Shown in pieces: positions 12,201 to 24,560 of a stretch of 64,000 bases of DNA. The notes below the pieces were generated by a model, which was given only the letters and a program-made list of their open reading frames with translations, was not told where the DNA came from and did not search any database. Position numbers and translations under genes: made by a program. This stretch comes from Oxyruncus cristatus (taxonomy: Eukaryota; Chordata; Aves; Passeriformes; Cotingidae), in contig VXAY01002359.1 of NCBI GenBank assembly GCA_013399855.1, positions 1,375,776-1,439,775 of the forward strand, given 5' to 3'. Positions within the stretch are counted from its first letter, which is position 1; every line of letters starts with the position of its first letter.

Positions 12201-15200
12201 ATGTGCGCATCTCTACAGGTAATTAGATCTTATAAAAGTGTTTATCTATACAATAAAGGAGCTCAGGAGAGTCAGTGTGATCATGATTAAAACTGTTTCA
12301 GAGTTTGGGCATGGATATAGCTGAAGGAAAAGCCACTTCACAACTCAAAATAAGTTGTAATAAAATAGTTTAGGAAATGTCTTGTTACTTTGCATGTACT
12401 GAATAATGGGTAATTTCACAACTTTCAATACCCATACTTAAGAGGAGCTTTTATAAACCAAATTCAATGAGTTCGGCTCAAGGGACTCTCTTGCAACACT
12501 GTGGAGCATGCAATATCCACAGGTATTGCAACATCTAATTGCAAAATAAAGGCTGTTTTCCTCCAAATCTCCTCATGCTCTGCTTCCAGCCAACAGTGAC
12601 AACGTTACATGGGCACGGTTTTCTTTTGGGTTAGTAAGTTGAATCAGCTCAGTAGTCATCTGACAGGCACCCAACATATCCAACTCAGGGAAAGGAGCAG
12701 AACTGCAAGGCCAGGAGCTCAGACCTCTCCTGCCAGTAATGCTGAGCTATTAGCACAGCTACTCACGACACTCCAGTGCTGGTCACAAACTGCTCTGCTG
12801 TCCCCTTGGTTAGAGCAGAGAGTTCTGCAAGTCAGTTCTGTGCCCAGGTGCTCCAGCATGGACAGGAAAGCAATGCTGCACTCACCACACACATTGTGGC
12901 CACACTTAAAAAGATCAGGGAGAGGCAGAATTGTCATGAACATACATTGGCTCAGAAAAAAGAAACAAAACAACAATTATCTGAGAGTGACAAGCTAACT
13001 AGAAAGGGAGTTTTTAAACACGCAGGTTCAGAGATCAAGCACAGCAGTTCACAACCACTGACCACAGAACAGTGGGGATCTTCAAACAACTCAGACAAGG
13101 CAAGGTTTGCTGGTACCTCTTCCCTTTCCTCCATGTCCTTAGCTGATCCCTGTGCTCTGATCACCTTTCAAGGCACACTTCCTGTTTTTCCTCTATATAC
13201 TCGAGCCAACTTCTGCTTCTTCCTCGAACTTCCAGGTCAGACTCACTGGGAGGGAAGCATCACTCTGCCTTCCTATGGAGAAACAAAACACAGCACTGTT
13301 TATTTTATGTGATAAAGTAACACAGCCCACAGTGATCACAGAAGAAAACCAGTATCTTCCAGAAGAGTTCAGAGTGGGACTCAGCTGAAGGTCAGAGGGC
13401 TCTGGAGGACCCCCAAGTGCCTGACTCAGTGACACAGCCAGGCTGACCTGCTGGCTGGCAGGTGCAGATGGAGGACTCCTGTTCCTACATAACATTACTG
13501 CCCTCTCCCCTGAGCCTCCCCCTCCAGGTGCCACCTGTGCAGCCCAGCCCCTTCCGTGGCAGGAGTCCTACTAATTATCCAGTTCAGTTCCTGAGGATGG
13601 CAGAAAAGTTCATCTGTGAAGTCTTACAGGCTAAGCAGGTTGAGCAAGCCGTGGTGGTCCACTGGATCTGATGCAGGGAAAGCAGCAGGGGACAGAAAGG
13701 TGTAAGGAGTAGGATTGGTCCCTCTCACCTCATAAACTGAGCAACATCATCAAACTGTATGTGACTTCTGCTGGTGGAGTCTGTATTGAGTCTCTCCTTA
13801 TATGTCTGCATAATTCTGTCATTGGGCACTCAGACGCTCTCAAGTAGGATTGAGAGGAAGAGGTTACCTGATCAATCAGGTATTTCCTTCAGCTGCAGTT
13901 CTTTTTCCTACAGGAAACCTTGGCTTGTATAAACCACTCACGAAGCAAACATCAAAGGACTCCTCTATCACTTAGTCAGGGTAATAGACTGTACTTGAAC
14001 TCTATTCAGTGAAGTGAAACTTCTTAAACTGAGAGCTCAAGTTAAATTTGTTATTCCTGGCAAACTGCCCAAGAGGAAATGGATCCAGGGCAGAAGTTTG
14101 TTTGTTAGATAGCAGTGAGAGATTGACACTTTTATAATAAGCCACAAAAGCAGAGAGAAAAGAAAGTAGTTGCTGAAACTACTGATTATTCTCAGATCTG
14201 CTCTTACTGCTGCATTAGTTACAAGATTTCCTTTTAGTAATTGTCAAATAATGGAAATCAGAAACCATGAAACATCAGTAGGAAGGATTTTGAGCAAAGA
14301 TTCTGTACATGAGTCTGATTCAAAAGAATAGGAGGATAAAACACATAATCAGCTGCAGCAGGTCCTTTGCATACAGTTGTTACTTCACAAACAAACTGGG
14401 ATCCTTCACTAAAGACACAAGGCATTGACTGCCAGTTCTGTCCCAAATTTCAGTCCGTTGTCTGCCCATAACCTGCCCACCAGTGTCAAAAATGTGGTGC
14501 AAGGAGCTCTCAGTTGTTTGATAACGTAGGCTACAACATAACAGCCAGGGTCCCGCTCCAGTGTGTTGTCCTGCAGCTCTGCTTGCCCATGTGCCTAGAG
14601 AGACATAAGCTCATGGACCCTCTGCTATACTGTGGCACACAGCCTCAGTCACACCAAGCTCTAGAAAGCCAGCAGAAAACTTGGGCTTTGGTGAACAGGC
14701 AGGAAAAAGGGTTTCACTGCACTGAGATTCTTTGCTATGTTTTTCATAACAACCAACGGCACCTGACAGACACACCTTAAGCAAAATCTTCACCCAGTCA
14801 TCTCCCAGGTGGAGCTCAATTAAGATATCATCTTCTAAATAAGAAATCTGAAGTTGCATTTTGACTTTGGGATAAATGATGGTTACCTCTTTATTGCATA
14901 TTAACAGAAAAAATATTCCATGTGCCATTTTGGAACCTCCTTTACTGTCAGTAATTTTTAAGCCGCATTAATTCAAACTAGTGAAAGGCCCCAACAAGAG
15001 GAAATCAGAGCATTTACCATAAATACCAAGAGACTTCATTCCTTCAGGCATTTTTTTTAATATTTCTTTCCACTTCACTATGCCTGGAGCATAGTTTAAA
15101 GAGCTGATTAGGTATATAGATTTAAAAGCAACTCCAAATATTAGGAAATGCTACTGAGCGCATTTGGTAGTGACTCTTCCAAAGTTTATTGCACAGATTT

Positions 15201-15406
15201 TGCAATGTGGAGGAATTCTAAATATTGTTATACCACATTCCTTAATATTTTGTTCCTTTGGTAAAACATTTTATTTGGAAGGGCTTTGTCTAAAGGTTAA
15301 ACAATCCCCATGCAACCTATGAATGAAACAGAAAAGCATGCTTAGATGTCTGGTCCCACCTGCCAAAACTTCCCAGGCTGTGTGGACACTGGCAGCTCCC
15401 AGAGTA
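6236..15406. other. Long non-coding stretch, no gene recognised
   Basis: About 9 kb of mixed-composition DNA with no exon, RNA gene or transposon that I can recognise. The longest frames (for example 178 codons at 12776-13312 on the plus strand) overlap frames on the other strand and resemble nothing known. One minus-strand segment, 14776-14900, ends in a GT-type donor and is discussed as a weak exon candidate. The word cttaaaaataaca near 12040 resembles a MEF2-type site, but it is isolated. Confidence 0.55.
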
Positions 15407-15437
15407 CATTTGCCTCCAAGTCCTGTGGAGGCAAATG
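15407..15437. repeat. Perfect 11-bp inverted repeat (hairpin)
   Basis: CATTTGCCTCC at 15407-15417 is exactly complementary to GGAGGCAAATG at 15427-15437, with a 9-base loop. Pairing beyond the 11 bp is poor, so it does not extend into a typical microRNA precursor of about 30 paired bases. A direct repeat of tgtggaca lies on both sides. It could form a small cruciform or RNA hairpin; no function is known. Confidence 0.75.
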
Positions 15438-17246
15438 CCATGTGGACAAGGCAGACAGGGATCCAACCATCAGAGATGCAGGAGAGAGTTTTCAGCTGTT
15501 TGGAATGAATACTGACTATAGACATTCCTCATATTTCAAAAAATAGAAGGCAAAGCACATGGAAGCATCCTATGGATCAGTCTGAGGCCATGAGCTGCCA
15601 AGCTGACCCACACTGGCTCTGCCATATGCCACAAGAAGAAATAAAACTTAAACACTGCCCAAGTACATTTCCTGTAGTTTCTGCCTGAGTCTTGGAGAGA
15701 AGAGAATCTCTCTTGGGAAGAGAGATTCATCAATAAGCATTCATCCATAATTAAGCAAATAGCCTATTCGACAAATTTAATAGCAAATAGCTAATGAATG
15801 ATTTTTATACCATAAGAAGACAAAAAGAGAAACAGGAAAGCATGAAATCATATTTTGGCTTTCTGTGCAAGAACCACAGAATAAATCATATGCTGTTGAT
15901 ACACTGCTTTCAGATTCTCACCCAATAGCTGTTATGATCAAGTCTACAGCAACTCTGTGTGAAAATAGAGGAACGGGGCTGATGGAGACGGTTCGGTTCT
16001 TCAAAGCCAAGACAGCTGCAGACAGGTAACATCTTTATCTTTAAATTAACAGTTTTAGCTAATTGGGTTGTCACTTTTCCAGCTGCAAATCACTAAGCAC
16101 TTGCCTCCTAAGCTCAGGGAAAAAGCCTCCAGAGACCGTGAGTCAGTGAATGAAAACTGTTTTGGGTCCCATGGCAAAGAAAGTACTTTGCTCTCAAAAA
16201 TAGATACATTTCTTGTGGGAAAAAGCAGCCCAGCTCCTTCCTCTCCCATAGATAATAATGCAAAATGTCAGACACCTCCCAGGCTCCGTTCCCAGGAGAT
16301 CAGTAGCATTGCAGTGATTACTTTGGTGGGTTTTTTCCCTTAAAGGTTAATTCATATCTAATCAAAAATCGTGACCCAACAGTTCACTGCCTATGAAAGC
16401 GTGAGGTGTGGAACATAAGGCTGCCACTAGTGTTGAACTGCTACAGCTGCAAAAAGCTACAGCAGGATTTGGGCACTTGGAAGACACAAAGTTGGGGTGG
16501 GAAGGAAAGGCTGGAAACAGGTAAAGGTTGGATGAAGGGAACGGGCAGGGCCTGTGTCCAGTGCACAACAGTGAGAGGCTCCAAAGCAAGGGGAGGCACT
16601 TGCACGCAGGGAAAACCCACCTGCCTGCTTGTGTTCACAGCAGAAAGCCCGTGGGATTCATTTACTGTGTTGACAGTTTGTCCTACAGGTTGGGGGCTGT
16701 ACAGTGACAGTGACTGGTTGGCTGGACTTGGGAGAAAACAGCAGAGCAACGTGCAGTGAAACCCCTTTAACTCCAAGATCGTACTGTAGGGTAAAAAGCA
16801 TGCCATGTATACCTTTTCAATGCAAAGCCTTTCAAGCAGTGGGTTTGCTGACTGTAGCATAAGAGCCCTTGTGGCCCCTCACACAGTAACAGCTGTGACA
16901 GTGCCACCAAGCCACATCCGTGCTGCTGGTCGTGTTCCCTGCTGCAGTGCAGAGCAGCACAGGATAGGCTGAGCCCTGCTGGAAAACTGCACTCAGAGGG
17001 GCTGAAACACCACTGTGCCCCACCACAGCCCTGTAACACACAGCTCATCAGGAATCCCTGTTCATCCTCACCCTTCAGGTCCCCTCCGCACTGCACGTTA
17101 CACCCGCATTAACTGGTGCTGACTTTGCAGACAACAATCGCTAGGGCAGGGACAGAAGCATGGACAGACGTGAGGACACTCCCCAGAAGTGATTCTGGTC
17201 CATTATTCTCATTTCACTGGATAAATCCTACACCAAATACCCAGGA
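15438..17246. other. Non-coding stretch, no gene recognised
   Basis: Mixed-composition DNA. From about 16440 to 17100 it is GC-richer, with overlapping frames on both strands (139 and 109 codons on minus, 117 on plus). None resembles a known family or is bordered by clear splice sites. I see no repeat family. Confidence 0.5.
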
Positions 17247-17314
17247 GAAAAAAAACAAAAACCAAAAAAACCAAACCAAAACAAAACAACAACAAAAAAA
17301 CCACTAAAAAATAA
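17247..17314. repeat. A/C-rich low-complexity tract
   Basis: Runs of A separated by single or paired C, of the type aaaaccaaaaaaacc. It is one of several such tracts in the window, the largest being at 50109-50304. It may be a decayed simple repeat. Confidence 0.85.
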
Positions 17315-17429
17315 ATCCCAGACAGGCTGTTAAACTGAACCCCAGGGCTGTGCACTACCACAGCAGGCTTGGCAAAGCTCTTGTAGTCCCAGGGGAGTTA
17401 GGAAAAGGGGGAGGAAACATCACAAGGGA

Positions 17430-17560
17430 TGACTTTGCTTACTCACATCATTGGTGCAGACACACTTGTTTACATTTGATTGGCCTCATCTAAACTTTGC
17501 TGGAGGTTGACCATAATATTTACAAGCTAAAAGAACAATTATGTAGCTGAGAGCAGCTAA
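17430..17560. promoter_or_regulatory. Candidate conserved non-coding element with FOX, CCAAT and SOX-like words
   Basis: TGTTTAC (forkhead core) lies at 17467-17473. An inverted CCAAT box follows at 17479-17483, and AACAAT (SOX-type core) at 17534-17539. The sequence is complex and free of simple repeats. The clustering suggests a regulatory element, but each word is short and no promoter or transcript evidence accompanies them. Confidence 0.28.
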
Positions 17561-18379
17561 ATGGAACAAAACAAAACCAGAGACACAGAAATCATGTCAT
17601 TTGCTAAAGTCAAAAAAAACAAACTGAGCCATCAGACCACACATCTGCCTCACGCTATATAAATTTACACCGTGGTACAATTTGTGCTGCTTTACTGCAA
17701 TATGGATGTCCTTTGAGTTTATAAACACTTATGGTGCTTATGTGCTCCATGTACTGATTTGTACCATAAAAATTTATATGGAAAGACATTTCCTATGCCT
17801 CATCTGTTTGTTTACAGAGTCCACCTTTGAAAGACCAATATTCTTCCCTCTGGGGACTGTTTACAGTCTGCACCTGTGATGGTTTCTTCAGTTTGAACCT
17901 CATGGGCTGTATTTCTTACATAACTGTTTTCCCTCTTTCAGACACCATTAATCATCCCTCTGCCAAGATCTTCTTCCCCCACCAGGCTTTACTGTACATT
18001 CCTTTCATTTCTGTACCATGATGTCAGTCCAGCATGGAGCAAAGATAAGAATGGCTCAAGATTTTCCTTCAAATGATCCCTTTTCTACAAAGCTAGATAT
18101 AAAATAAAACTTGCCATGGAATTTGGAAAGCATCAGGCTTGGGGATTTGTGGCTCTCTCATATTCCACATCCTTATTTCTTGAAAACTAAGAGAACATGT
18201 GCAAAATTATTTTAGAAAAATGAGTGCAGAAGTACGGCGACCAAAGCAAGCACAACACAACTTTCTAATCAATGGGAAAGCAACTAGGAAAGTATGTAAA
18301 TCATGCTGCAAATGTTTTGAAAATAGTTTGTCAACTATGCTTGGAAAATTATGACTTTTTTTTCACACTTTTCAATGTT
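17561..18379. other. Non-coding stretch, nothing recognised
   Basis: AT-leaning unique sequence with short plus-strand frames (up to 65 codons) lacking homology. No repeat or RNA gene is visible. Confidence 0.6.
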
Positions 18380-18560
18380 TGGAAAAGTGAGATTGCTGCA
18401 TGTATTTAACACCTTTTCGCCACTGTAAATGATTTTTTTTATGTTTTAGAATAGCAAGAGGAAAAGACTGCTGAAATGTTATTTCCATTCATTTGCACGT
18501 TTTAGAGACAGGATGGGCTCCAGATTTTTAATTATGATTTTCATTTTATGAAAGAAAGAA
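18380..18560. promoter_or_regulatory. Possible conserved non-coding element
   Basis: An AT-rich but complex segment containing tttaattatgattttcattt-type homeodomain and POU-like words. The composition is compatible with a conserved enhancer. Evidence is compositional only. Confidence 0.2.
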
Positions 18561-18879
18561 AACTCTAATAATCTGGTAAATTCTTGCCCTACTCTTGAGC
18601 AAACATTTTCCCTACTATGGTTTTGTTTGACTAGAGTACTCAGAGTAGGAAGCTTCCAAATAAGTAAAGATCTCTGCCTTATTTTGTTGTAACACTAACA
18701 CTGTAAAGAGTAAAGCCTCACATAACATCAGAGCAAAGTGTCAGAGGAGCAGTGTTGTAGCATGCCTGGCTGTCAAACATCAGCCTATAAAAATACCCAG
18801 GCAGCTCTGTTCTTCTCTTGGAGAGAGGAAGAGAGCTGTTCAGGCAGAACAATATTTGTTTTATTGTCAGATTTTACTG

Positions 18880-19060
18880 TTATCTGTTACCCACCAGTGG
18901 GCTCCGTTTGCAGTTTTCATCATAGAGTAATTGCTTATTAGAGACATTAGCAAGTTGTTTATTTGAAAACTATTATGCTAATAAGGAACGATCATATTAG
19001 CAAGGTGTGCTCTTTACAACTTTATTTGTTTATCCTCAGGGACTAAACTTCTGAAACCCC
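18880..19060. promoter_or_regulatory. Candidate conserved non-coding element
   Basis: A TAATTG core at 18928-18933 is followed by ttattag, attag and gctaataagg words within about 100 bases, all in non-repetitive sequence. This density of homeodomain-type cores with complex spacing is typical of developmental enhancers. No alignment is available. Confidence 0.28.
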
Positions 19061-19882
19061 AAACCTTTTGTTACATACTGAAAGATTTGAAAGTAAAATG
19101 TCTGAAAATTTTTTTCATGTCTGAGAAATTTGTCCAATAATAATTAGTGGTTTTATTGCTGTCATAAATACCAGGAGCTGGCTCTGACAGAAAGATGCTC
19201 GTAGGATTGAAGGCCATTCTGTACACAACCATTTGCTTGCTAAGCAGCCTGGAAAAATTATGTTGCTGCTGTATTTGCATATTTTCTTATTATAAATGTT
19301 ACTGTGGCTATAACATACCAACTTTAGTATATTATTAAGCCCAAAGGAAAGGAAGAAACTAACTGTAGCATAGCTTCCAAGGCTCTGGGAAAGCACCTGT
19401 TTCCCTTTTCCTTTGAGCCTTAGGGGGTTTCTAACCTTGGGCTCACCAATAAACTCCCTTTATCATAACCTAGATGGGATCAGTTATACTTACACATCCC
19501 AAGATTTCTAAGAAATCAAGAAGTGCTTGCAGCACATTTTCACTCTTGCAAGAAAATGCTTCCACCATTTGGCACAGCTGAAAGTTTTTGTTATGCTGTT
19601 GCTGTTCATTATTTTGCTGTGCTGGGGGTTATTTGTGCTGCACACAGTATCACTTTCAGGCAAAAATTAAGAAAACAGTCTTGCAATGGGTAGTGCCTAC
19701 AAGCAGAGTGGAGTCTCAGTGATTCCAAAGTGACTGCATACCAAAGCAACATCACATTATTATTTATGCTCCAGTAGCACACAGACCCACATTTGGGATC
19801 ACAGCCCAATGTGACTAGGTGCAATGCAAACACGTAGGTAAAGACCCTCCTGACCCAAGAAGCCCATATGTAAAATGAGGAC
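19061..19882. other. Non-coding stretch, nothing recognised
   Basis: Unique AT-leaning DNA. The minus-strand frames here owe part of their length to A-rich tracts on the plus strand (T-rich on minus, read as F, L and S). No gene or repeat family is recognised. Confidence 0.6.
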
Positions 19883-19980
19883 CAAAAAAAAACCGCCCAA
19901 AAATCAGAAAAAAAACAAAAGCAAGCAAAAAAAAGAAGAGCAAGCAAACCACAGAGCAGGGGAAGAAAAAAAAGGAAAGA
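19883..19980. repeat. A-rich low-complexity tract
   Basis: Several runs of 7-9 A separated by short C/G-containing words. On the minus strand it reads as a phenylalanine-rich open frame, which is an artefact. It resembles the other A/C-rich tracts of the window. Confidence 0.8.
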
Positions 19981-22900
19981 ACAACTTGCACGGGGACTGA
20001 CCAAAAACAGCTCAGCTCACCTCGTGCCTGCTGGATCACCTTGGCAGCAGCTGACAGTAGGATGCAGTTTTGGATTAAGTAATCAGACAAGTCTGTGTAA
20101 AAATGGAAAGAGAATAGGCTGGATTTTGTTATGCAAATATATAGATATTAAGCACTCTAAGTATCATAGTGATTTCCTTTCTCCATGTTTCTGCATACAT
20201 ACAGGCCTGCATGTATGATTTATGATAAAGTTAATTTAATCTCATTGCAGCCTAAGTGAAACACTGAAAAAGAAGGTAACAATGCAGGGAATCAGACATG
20301 TTGTTTCAAAATCGCACGACTCTGTGGGCTGGAGTCCAAAGCCAGCAATCCTGGCATATATTGGAAACTTTTAGATTTGAAATTGAGTGAGCACACCCAG
20401 ATAACTACCTGAATTGTCACTTCACTGACTTCAGATGAGGAAAGAGGGATGAAGATGAATTCTCACAGCAAAACTAAAACTCTTCTCACATTAGTCTTCA
20501 CAACTGCGTAGAGGCAAGGAAAGAGAAATACGTAAAAGGCACAATGCTTTGTTCTGAACCTCAGCCACTCTTCAGGAAGGAGACCTATCACTTTACATAA
20601 TACTTTACAAATCAATGCTGGCTTCAAAACGTGCTGCCTTTGTGCCAGAAAAGTCTCTCTGAGTAAGGGCTGCTTTACTTCACAGCATGTGCAGAGTTCC
20701 TAGGGCTGAAAGCTCAGCTAAGTATCTGTGCACTGGGTGCCCTTCCAGCCAAACCCCTGCTCTGCCTGGTACTCAGGCCCCCTCAGCTATGCTGGAGGAT
20801 CCCAGTCTGTGCCAAAGGACTACCCTGCATCTGCAGTGTCAGGATAAAAGCCAGTTTTAGACAGCTGAGAGCATACAAGAGCATGTGATGTAGTCCCGTA
20901 TTTTAAGAGACCATTTCAGCAACCCCTTAAAACAGGTCTGTGTTCATTGAGGTTCATCCTTTAAGTCTTTAGGGTAAATTGTGTGCCAGTGAACACAGTT
21001 CCTGCATGTACTTGAGCAGCATGCCTGGCTCACAACACACGATCCAGCAGAACCAGGAACAGGACAGTCCCTTCTGCTTATCCTCAGCTGCCCTGGATTC
21101 TCCAGGCTGCTCCATTTCATCCTGCCAACACACGAAGGTGGCAGCCTGTGGGCGACAGCTTCCCAAACTCTTCCTCAGATACTCACATCAGCTGGCAGAA
21201 ATTCTTCAGAGATGGCAAGAGGGCTGGATATTTACAAGTGGTGTTTATTTTTCTGGAACAGCCAGCTGCATGTTCTCTTCATCAAAAAGCATTGTGATCT
21301 GAATACCCTTAAGCCAGTCTCCTGTGCCTCTTGTCCCTCTTGATCATCTTAAAAAAGAAAAAAAAGAGCACACTTTACGGTGTGCTCTTACAAGCACAGT
21401 CTTGTTGGTTCGCACATAGTGGGAGTACAAGATGGCTTTGAGAAGAGCTCTCTGTTCCAGCAGGTTTATATTTGAAGGTGACAGTAATGAATGGGATCAG
21501 CCTGTTTCTCACTAGCAAGAGCTGAGCCTCAGGCAATGCAGTGAGGCAGATTTGTGTCCACTTGTGCTCCAACATAGCAGCTTTAAGGCCCTTCTCTCAG
21601 ACTCACTCTCGCTCCAGGTCATTGTTAAGGGAACTTGCATGTGGGGTTTGTTTTGGTTTCCCATCTAGAACCTACTGACTCTGGTCGCAGTCTGACTTAG
21701 GAGGAGAGCTGTACTGTCTTCCTGCACAAGCAACTACAAGTGAAAAAACATCAGTGACACCTGCACTCCTGCCACCACCTCTTGCAGCTGGGCTGCTGGG
21801 GCCCTGCTGCTTTTGCACAGGGTGTGACAGAGTGGGAACACCTTCCCCTCTCACAGCAGAGCAGGGCACACCCTGCACTCACCCACGAAAGCAGCTCCTC
21901 TGCTTCACCACCATGCAGCTGTGGGATGGGAAGGACACATCCCACCAGAGACACTGTCACTCTGACCAGGAAGTTCAAGGTGTGGAGGGAAACGAGAACA
22001 CCACGTATCTGAACAACTGCAATGAGCCATCGTGGCTCAAAATTGCCATTTTAATTTTTGCCCAGTAAAATAAAACTTGTACCGAACACATTGCTGAAAA
22101 GAACTCCTTTTTCCTCCACTCTTTCCAATTTATTTTTTTCTTCCAGTTTTACTTGGTTTTATTTTTAGACCAGTTTTAGCATCCAGCAAGGACACTAGAG
22201 GAGCAGAGAAGATTTTCCCTAGCTGTTCAACTGGACTGAGCATCCCCCAACCTCTCAACTCTGCTTTTGCATTACTGCCCTGCCTTTCTCTCAGGGATTG
22301 CCTCAGCAGCAGTGTTTGGGTTATGTGCTGGATATAGACTTAGTTCTCCTCCATTCTGCTGTTCCTGAAACTCTATTAAATTTCCACTGGGTATTTGAAA
22401 ACAACATTATATATGTATATACACACATGCACACAGACACATAAAACAGAGTTCTTAACAGAACTTGCATCCTGGGAGGAAGCCAGCATTGATTTCTGTA
22501 AACTCAGAATGACTCCTGACTTATGAAGGAGTTCATGTGTCTGAGAAGCAGCAGTGGAAACTTGTCTTTCAGTGTTTCTGCTTATCACTCATCAAGGTTC
22601 TGGAGTATGTTCAGATCTCTGTAAGGGCCCTGAAGAAGCTTCACTGAAAAGCCTTGTTCCCATTAGCAAATCTGTGAAATTGTCTGAGAGACTGACATAT
22701 GGGACTCCTGAGAGAGGTATCACATTCATTGATCCTTGCTACCCAGCTTCCCAACTGCAGTGCTTAGCTCCCATAAAGGCTGGATATTTTATCCACTCTC
22801 TCACTTGTCACAATGCAGAGTCTGTGAAGTATTAATATTTTTAAGCAAACACATGAGCTCCCAGGACTAAGGAGGAATCTGGCCCAGGTGAGACCTGAGA

Positions 22901-23819
22901 GTTTGGGTGATGATCTGATCTACACAAGCGGTGAGAAGCTCAGGCAGCACACAAACTGCAAACCTGCAAATGTGCTGCTAATGTCCAAGGAAAAGAGGCT
23001 GTTGCCATAAATCACCTTGTCTGTGAAAATATTCTGAAATGACAGCATCATCCTCTATATTTGGTAGATAAATCCAGTTTCTTTAGCCTCCCTCAAACTT
23101 TATCACAGACACAAAGAAAAAGGAAAGGCAACAAAAAGAAATCTGACAAGCCACTTATTTTTATCTGCCTGGACCTCTGGGACACAGTTCATGCAATTTC
23201 TCTTCTGCACCATTCCCCTTCTTGGAGACATCACACTTAGGCAGTAAAATATCTAATTTAAGTCAGTGTCAAAAAATTGGCAACTCCTGCATTTCTGAAA
23301 GAGTTGAAGACGATGTTGGGCTTAGCCACAAATTGGCACCCAGATCAGGTTGGGTTTTTTCAAGCTCAGAATTGCTTAAAGGCAGCCCCTGGAGATGGAG
23401 CACAGATACTTGACTTGGACCAACTAGCACTTAAAGAAGCATATTCAAAATATACCTGAATGAGGTGGTTGATAAACTCCCAGGACAGAAATATCCTTTG
23501 CTCTTTGCATTAAGAACAAAAGGGCAAGAACAGGCAACAAGGACGTTTATATGCAGTGGGTGATGGGACACAAGAGGAATTGGAAAGGTTGGATTACCCT
23601 TTACTTGCTTCTACCACCGTCTTTAGATGAATCCTTGTCCTGTTGTCCCAAACATCTGGGGCTCAGGAGTAAGAACTCTGCATGTTGTGCAGAAACCAAA
23701 AGCTTCCCAGGGCAACCTCTGGTCACTACTTCTGCTTCCACCTGCCAGAACATTACTGGTGCCTGCAGAAACTTCTGCAAACAAACCCTCTTGAACAGCA
23801 ACAGCCACAAGTGAGCGTA
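19981..23819. other. Non-coding stretch with a hairpin and a small CA-type microsatellite
   Basis: No exon or RNA gene is recognised. It contains the 10-bp hairpin at 21364-21389 and a short degenerate TATA/CACA alternating tract at about 22408-22442. A GC-richer part at 21720-21990 has overlapping frames on both strands, which argues against coding. Confidence 0.55.
21364..21389. repeat. Perfect 10-bp inverted repeat (hairpin)
   Basis: AAGAGCACAC at 21364-21373 pairs exactly with GTGTGCTCTT at 21380-21389 across a six-base loop (tttacg). An A-rich run precedes it on the plus strand. It looks like a bacterial-type terminator on the minus strand, but in vertebrate DNA that reading has no meaning. 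No known RNA family is recognised. Confidence 0.75.
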
Positions 23820-24180
23820 TTATAAACGGGAAAGAAGCACTGAAAGGTTCTTTTCTAACCAGAAAAAGGCCGCTGTCAAGTGATTTAATTTCCCTGCTAA
23901 ACTGCATAGTAAAAAAGAAATTGCATGTAAAGACCACGTGGCTGGGAACGAAAAGCCTCTTGTTGAAAGCTTTCGTTTGCCCTTTATCACACTGTTTTGC
24001 TTCATATTCTATAAATAGCTCGTGTGCACTGTTTTTCCTTTTGGCCTCGTAACTATGAACTGGTTCCTTGCTGGCTTTGCAGAGTCTGAAGAAAATCTCT
24101 GGAGAATGTTCTAAGCATATTTGATAGAAGCTCACAAGTGGATTAATTTTGAAACAGGGCTCAGTTGGCACATTTTAAAA
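23820..24180. promoter_or_regulatory. Candidate conserved regulatory element with E-box
   Basis: The segment carries CACGTG (E-box) at 23935-23940, gatttaattt and attgcatg words just before it, and TATAAATA at 24010-24017. The sequence is complex and non-repetitive for over 300 bases. A minus-strand open frame of 182 codons (23623-24171) overlaps it but has no recognised homology. Slow evolution under regulatory constraint would be one reason for the unusual texture. Coding is less likely because no splice sites or domain are apparent. Confidence 0.3.
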
Positions 24181-24560
24181 TATATAATAATCAGAGCTGT
24201 TTGTAAGAGATTCATCTGCAGCAGAAATCAGGAATCAGAGTAGCTTGGTTTCTGCAATCTGATTTTAGTTACAGTTAGGCTGCAATTTATTTTTAGAAAC
24301 AAACTGTTTCCCCAAGACAGATTCGGCTGCTCATTAGCATTGGGAGTGTTCTCTACAAAAAATATATAGTGAAATTTCCTTTTAGCTCTGATTAAACCCA
24401 TCCATTAAAAACACAAACTCCATTCTGCAAAGACAGAGAAGATGTGACTATCCATTTTGTCACTGACAGATGACAAAGACACTGAAAATAAATTGTCCCT
24501 TTTCCCTAAATTTTTTGCTTAGTATCACCCCCATAAAAGGCCAAGAAATTTGTTAATCTG
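24181..24560. promoter_or_regulatory. Candidate conserved non-coding element (continuation)
   Basis: Directly after the preceding candidate, this AT-rich, complex segment has ctcattagcattg, tctgattaaacccatccatt and similar homeodomain-type words, and no long frame. The two together span about 740 bases and may be one larger element. Conservation is not testable here. Confidence 0.28.

Noticed and set aside
12776..13312. 178-codon plus-strand open frame
   Set aside because: Overlaps other frames on both strands and has no recognised domain; length close to chance expectation.
21364..21400. Rho-independent terminator
   Set aside because: Such terminators belong to bacteria; all other evidence points to a vertebrate nuclear genome.
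24010..24017. TATAAATA as a core promoter
   Set aside because: No initiator, CpG island or downstream exon; AT-rich DNA gives such words often.
23623..24171. 182-codon minus-strand open frame, the longest in the window
   Set aside because: No family resemblance and no clear splice sites; part of it overlaps sequence better explained as a non-coding element. Kept only as a note for a codon test.
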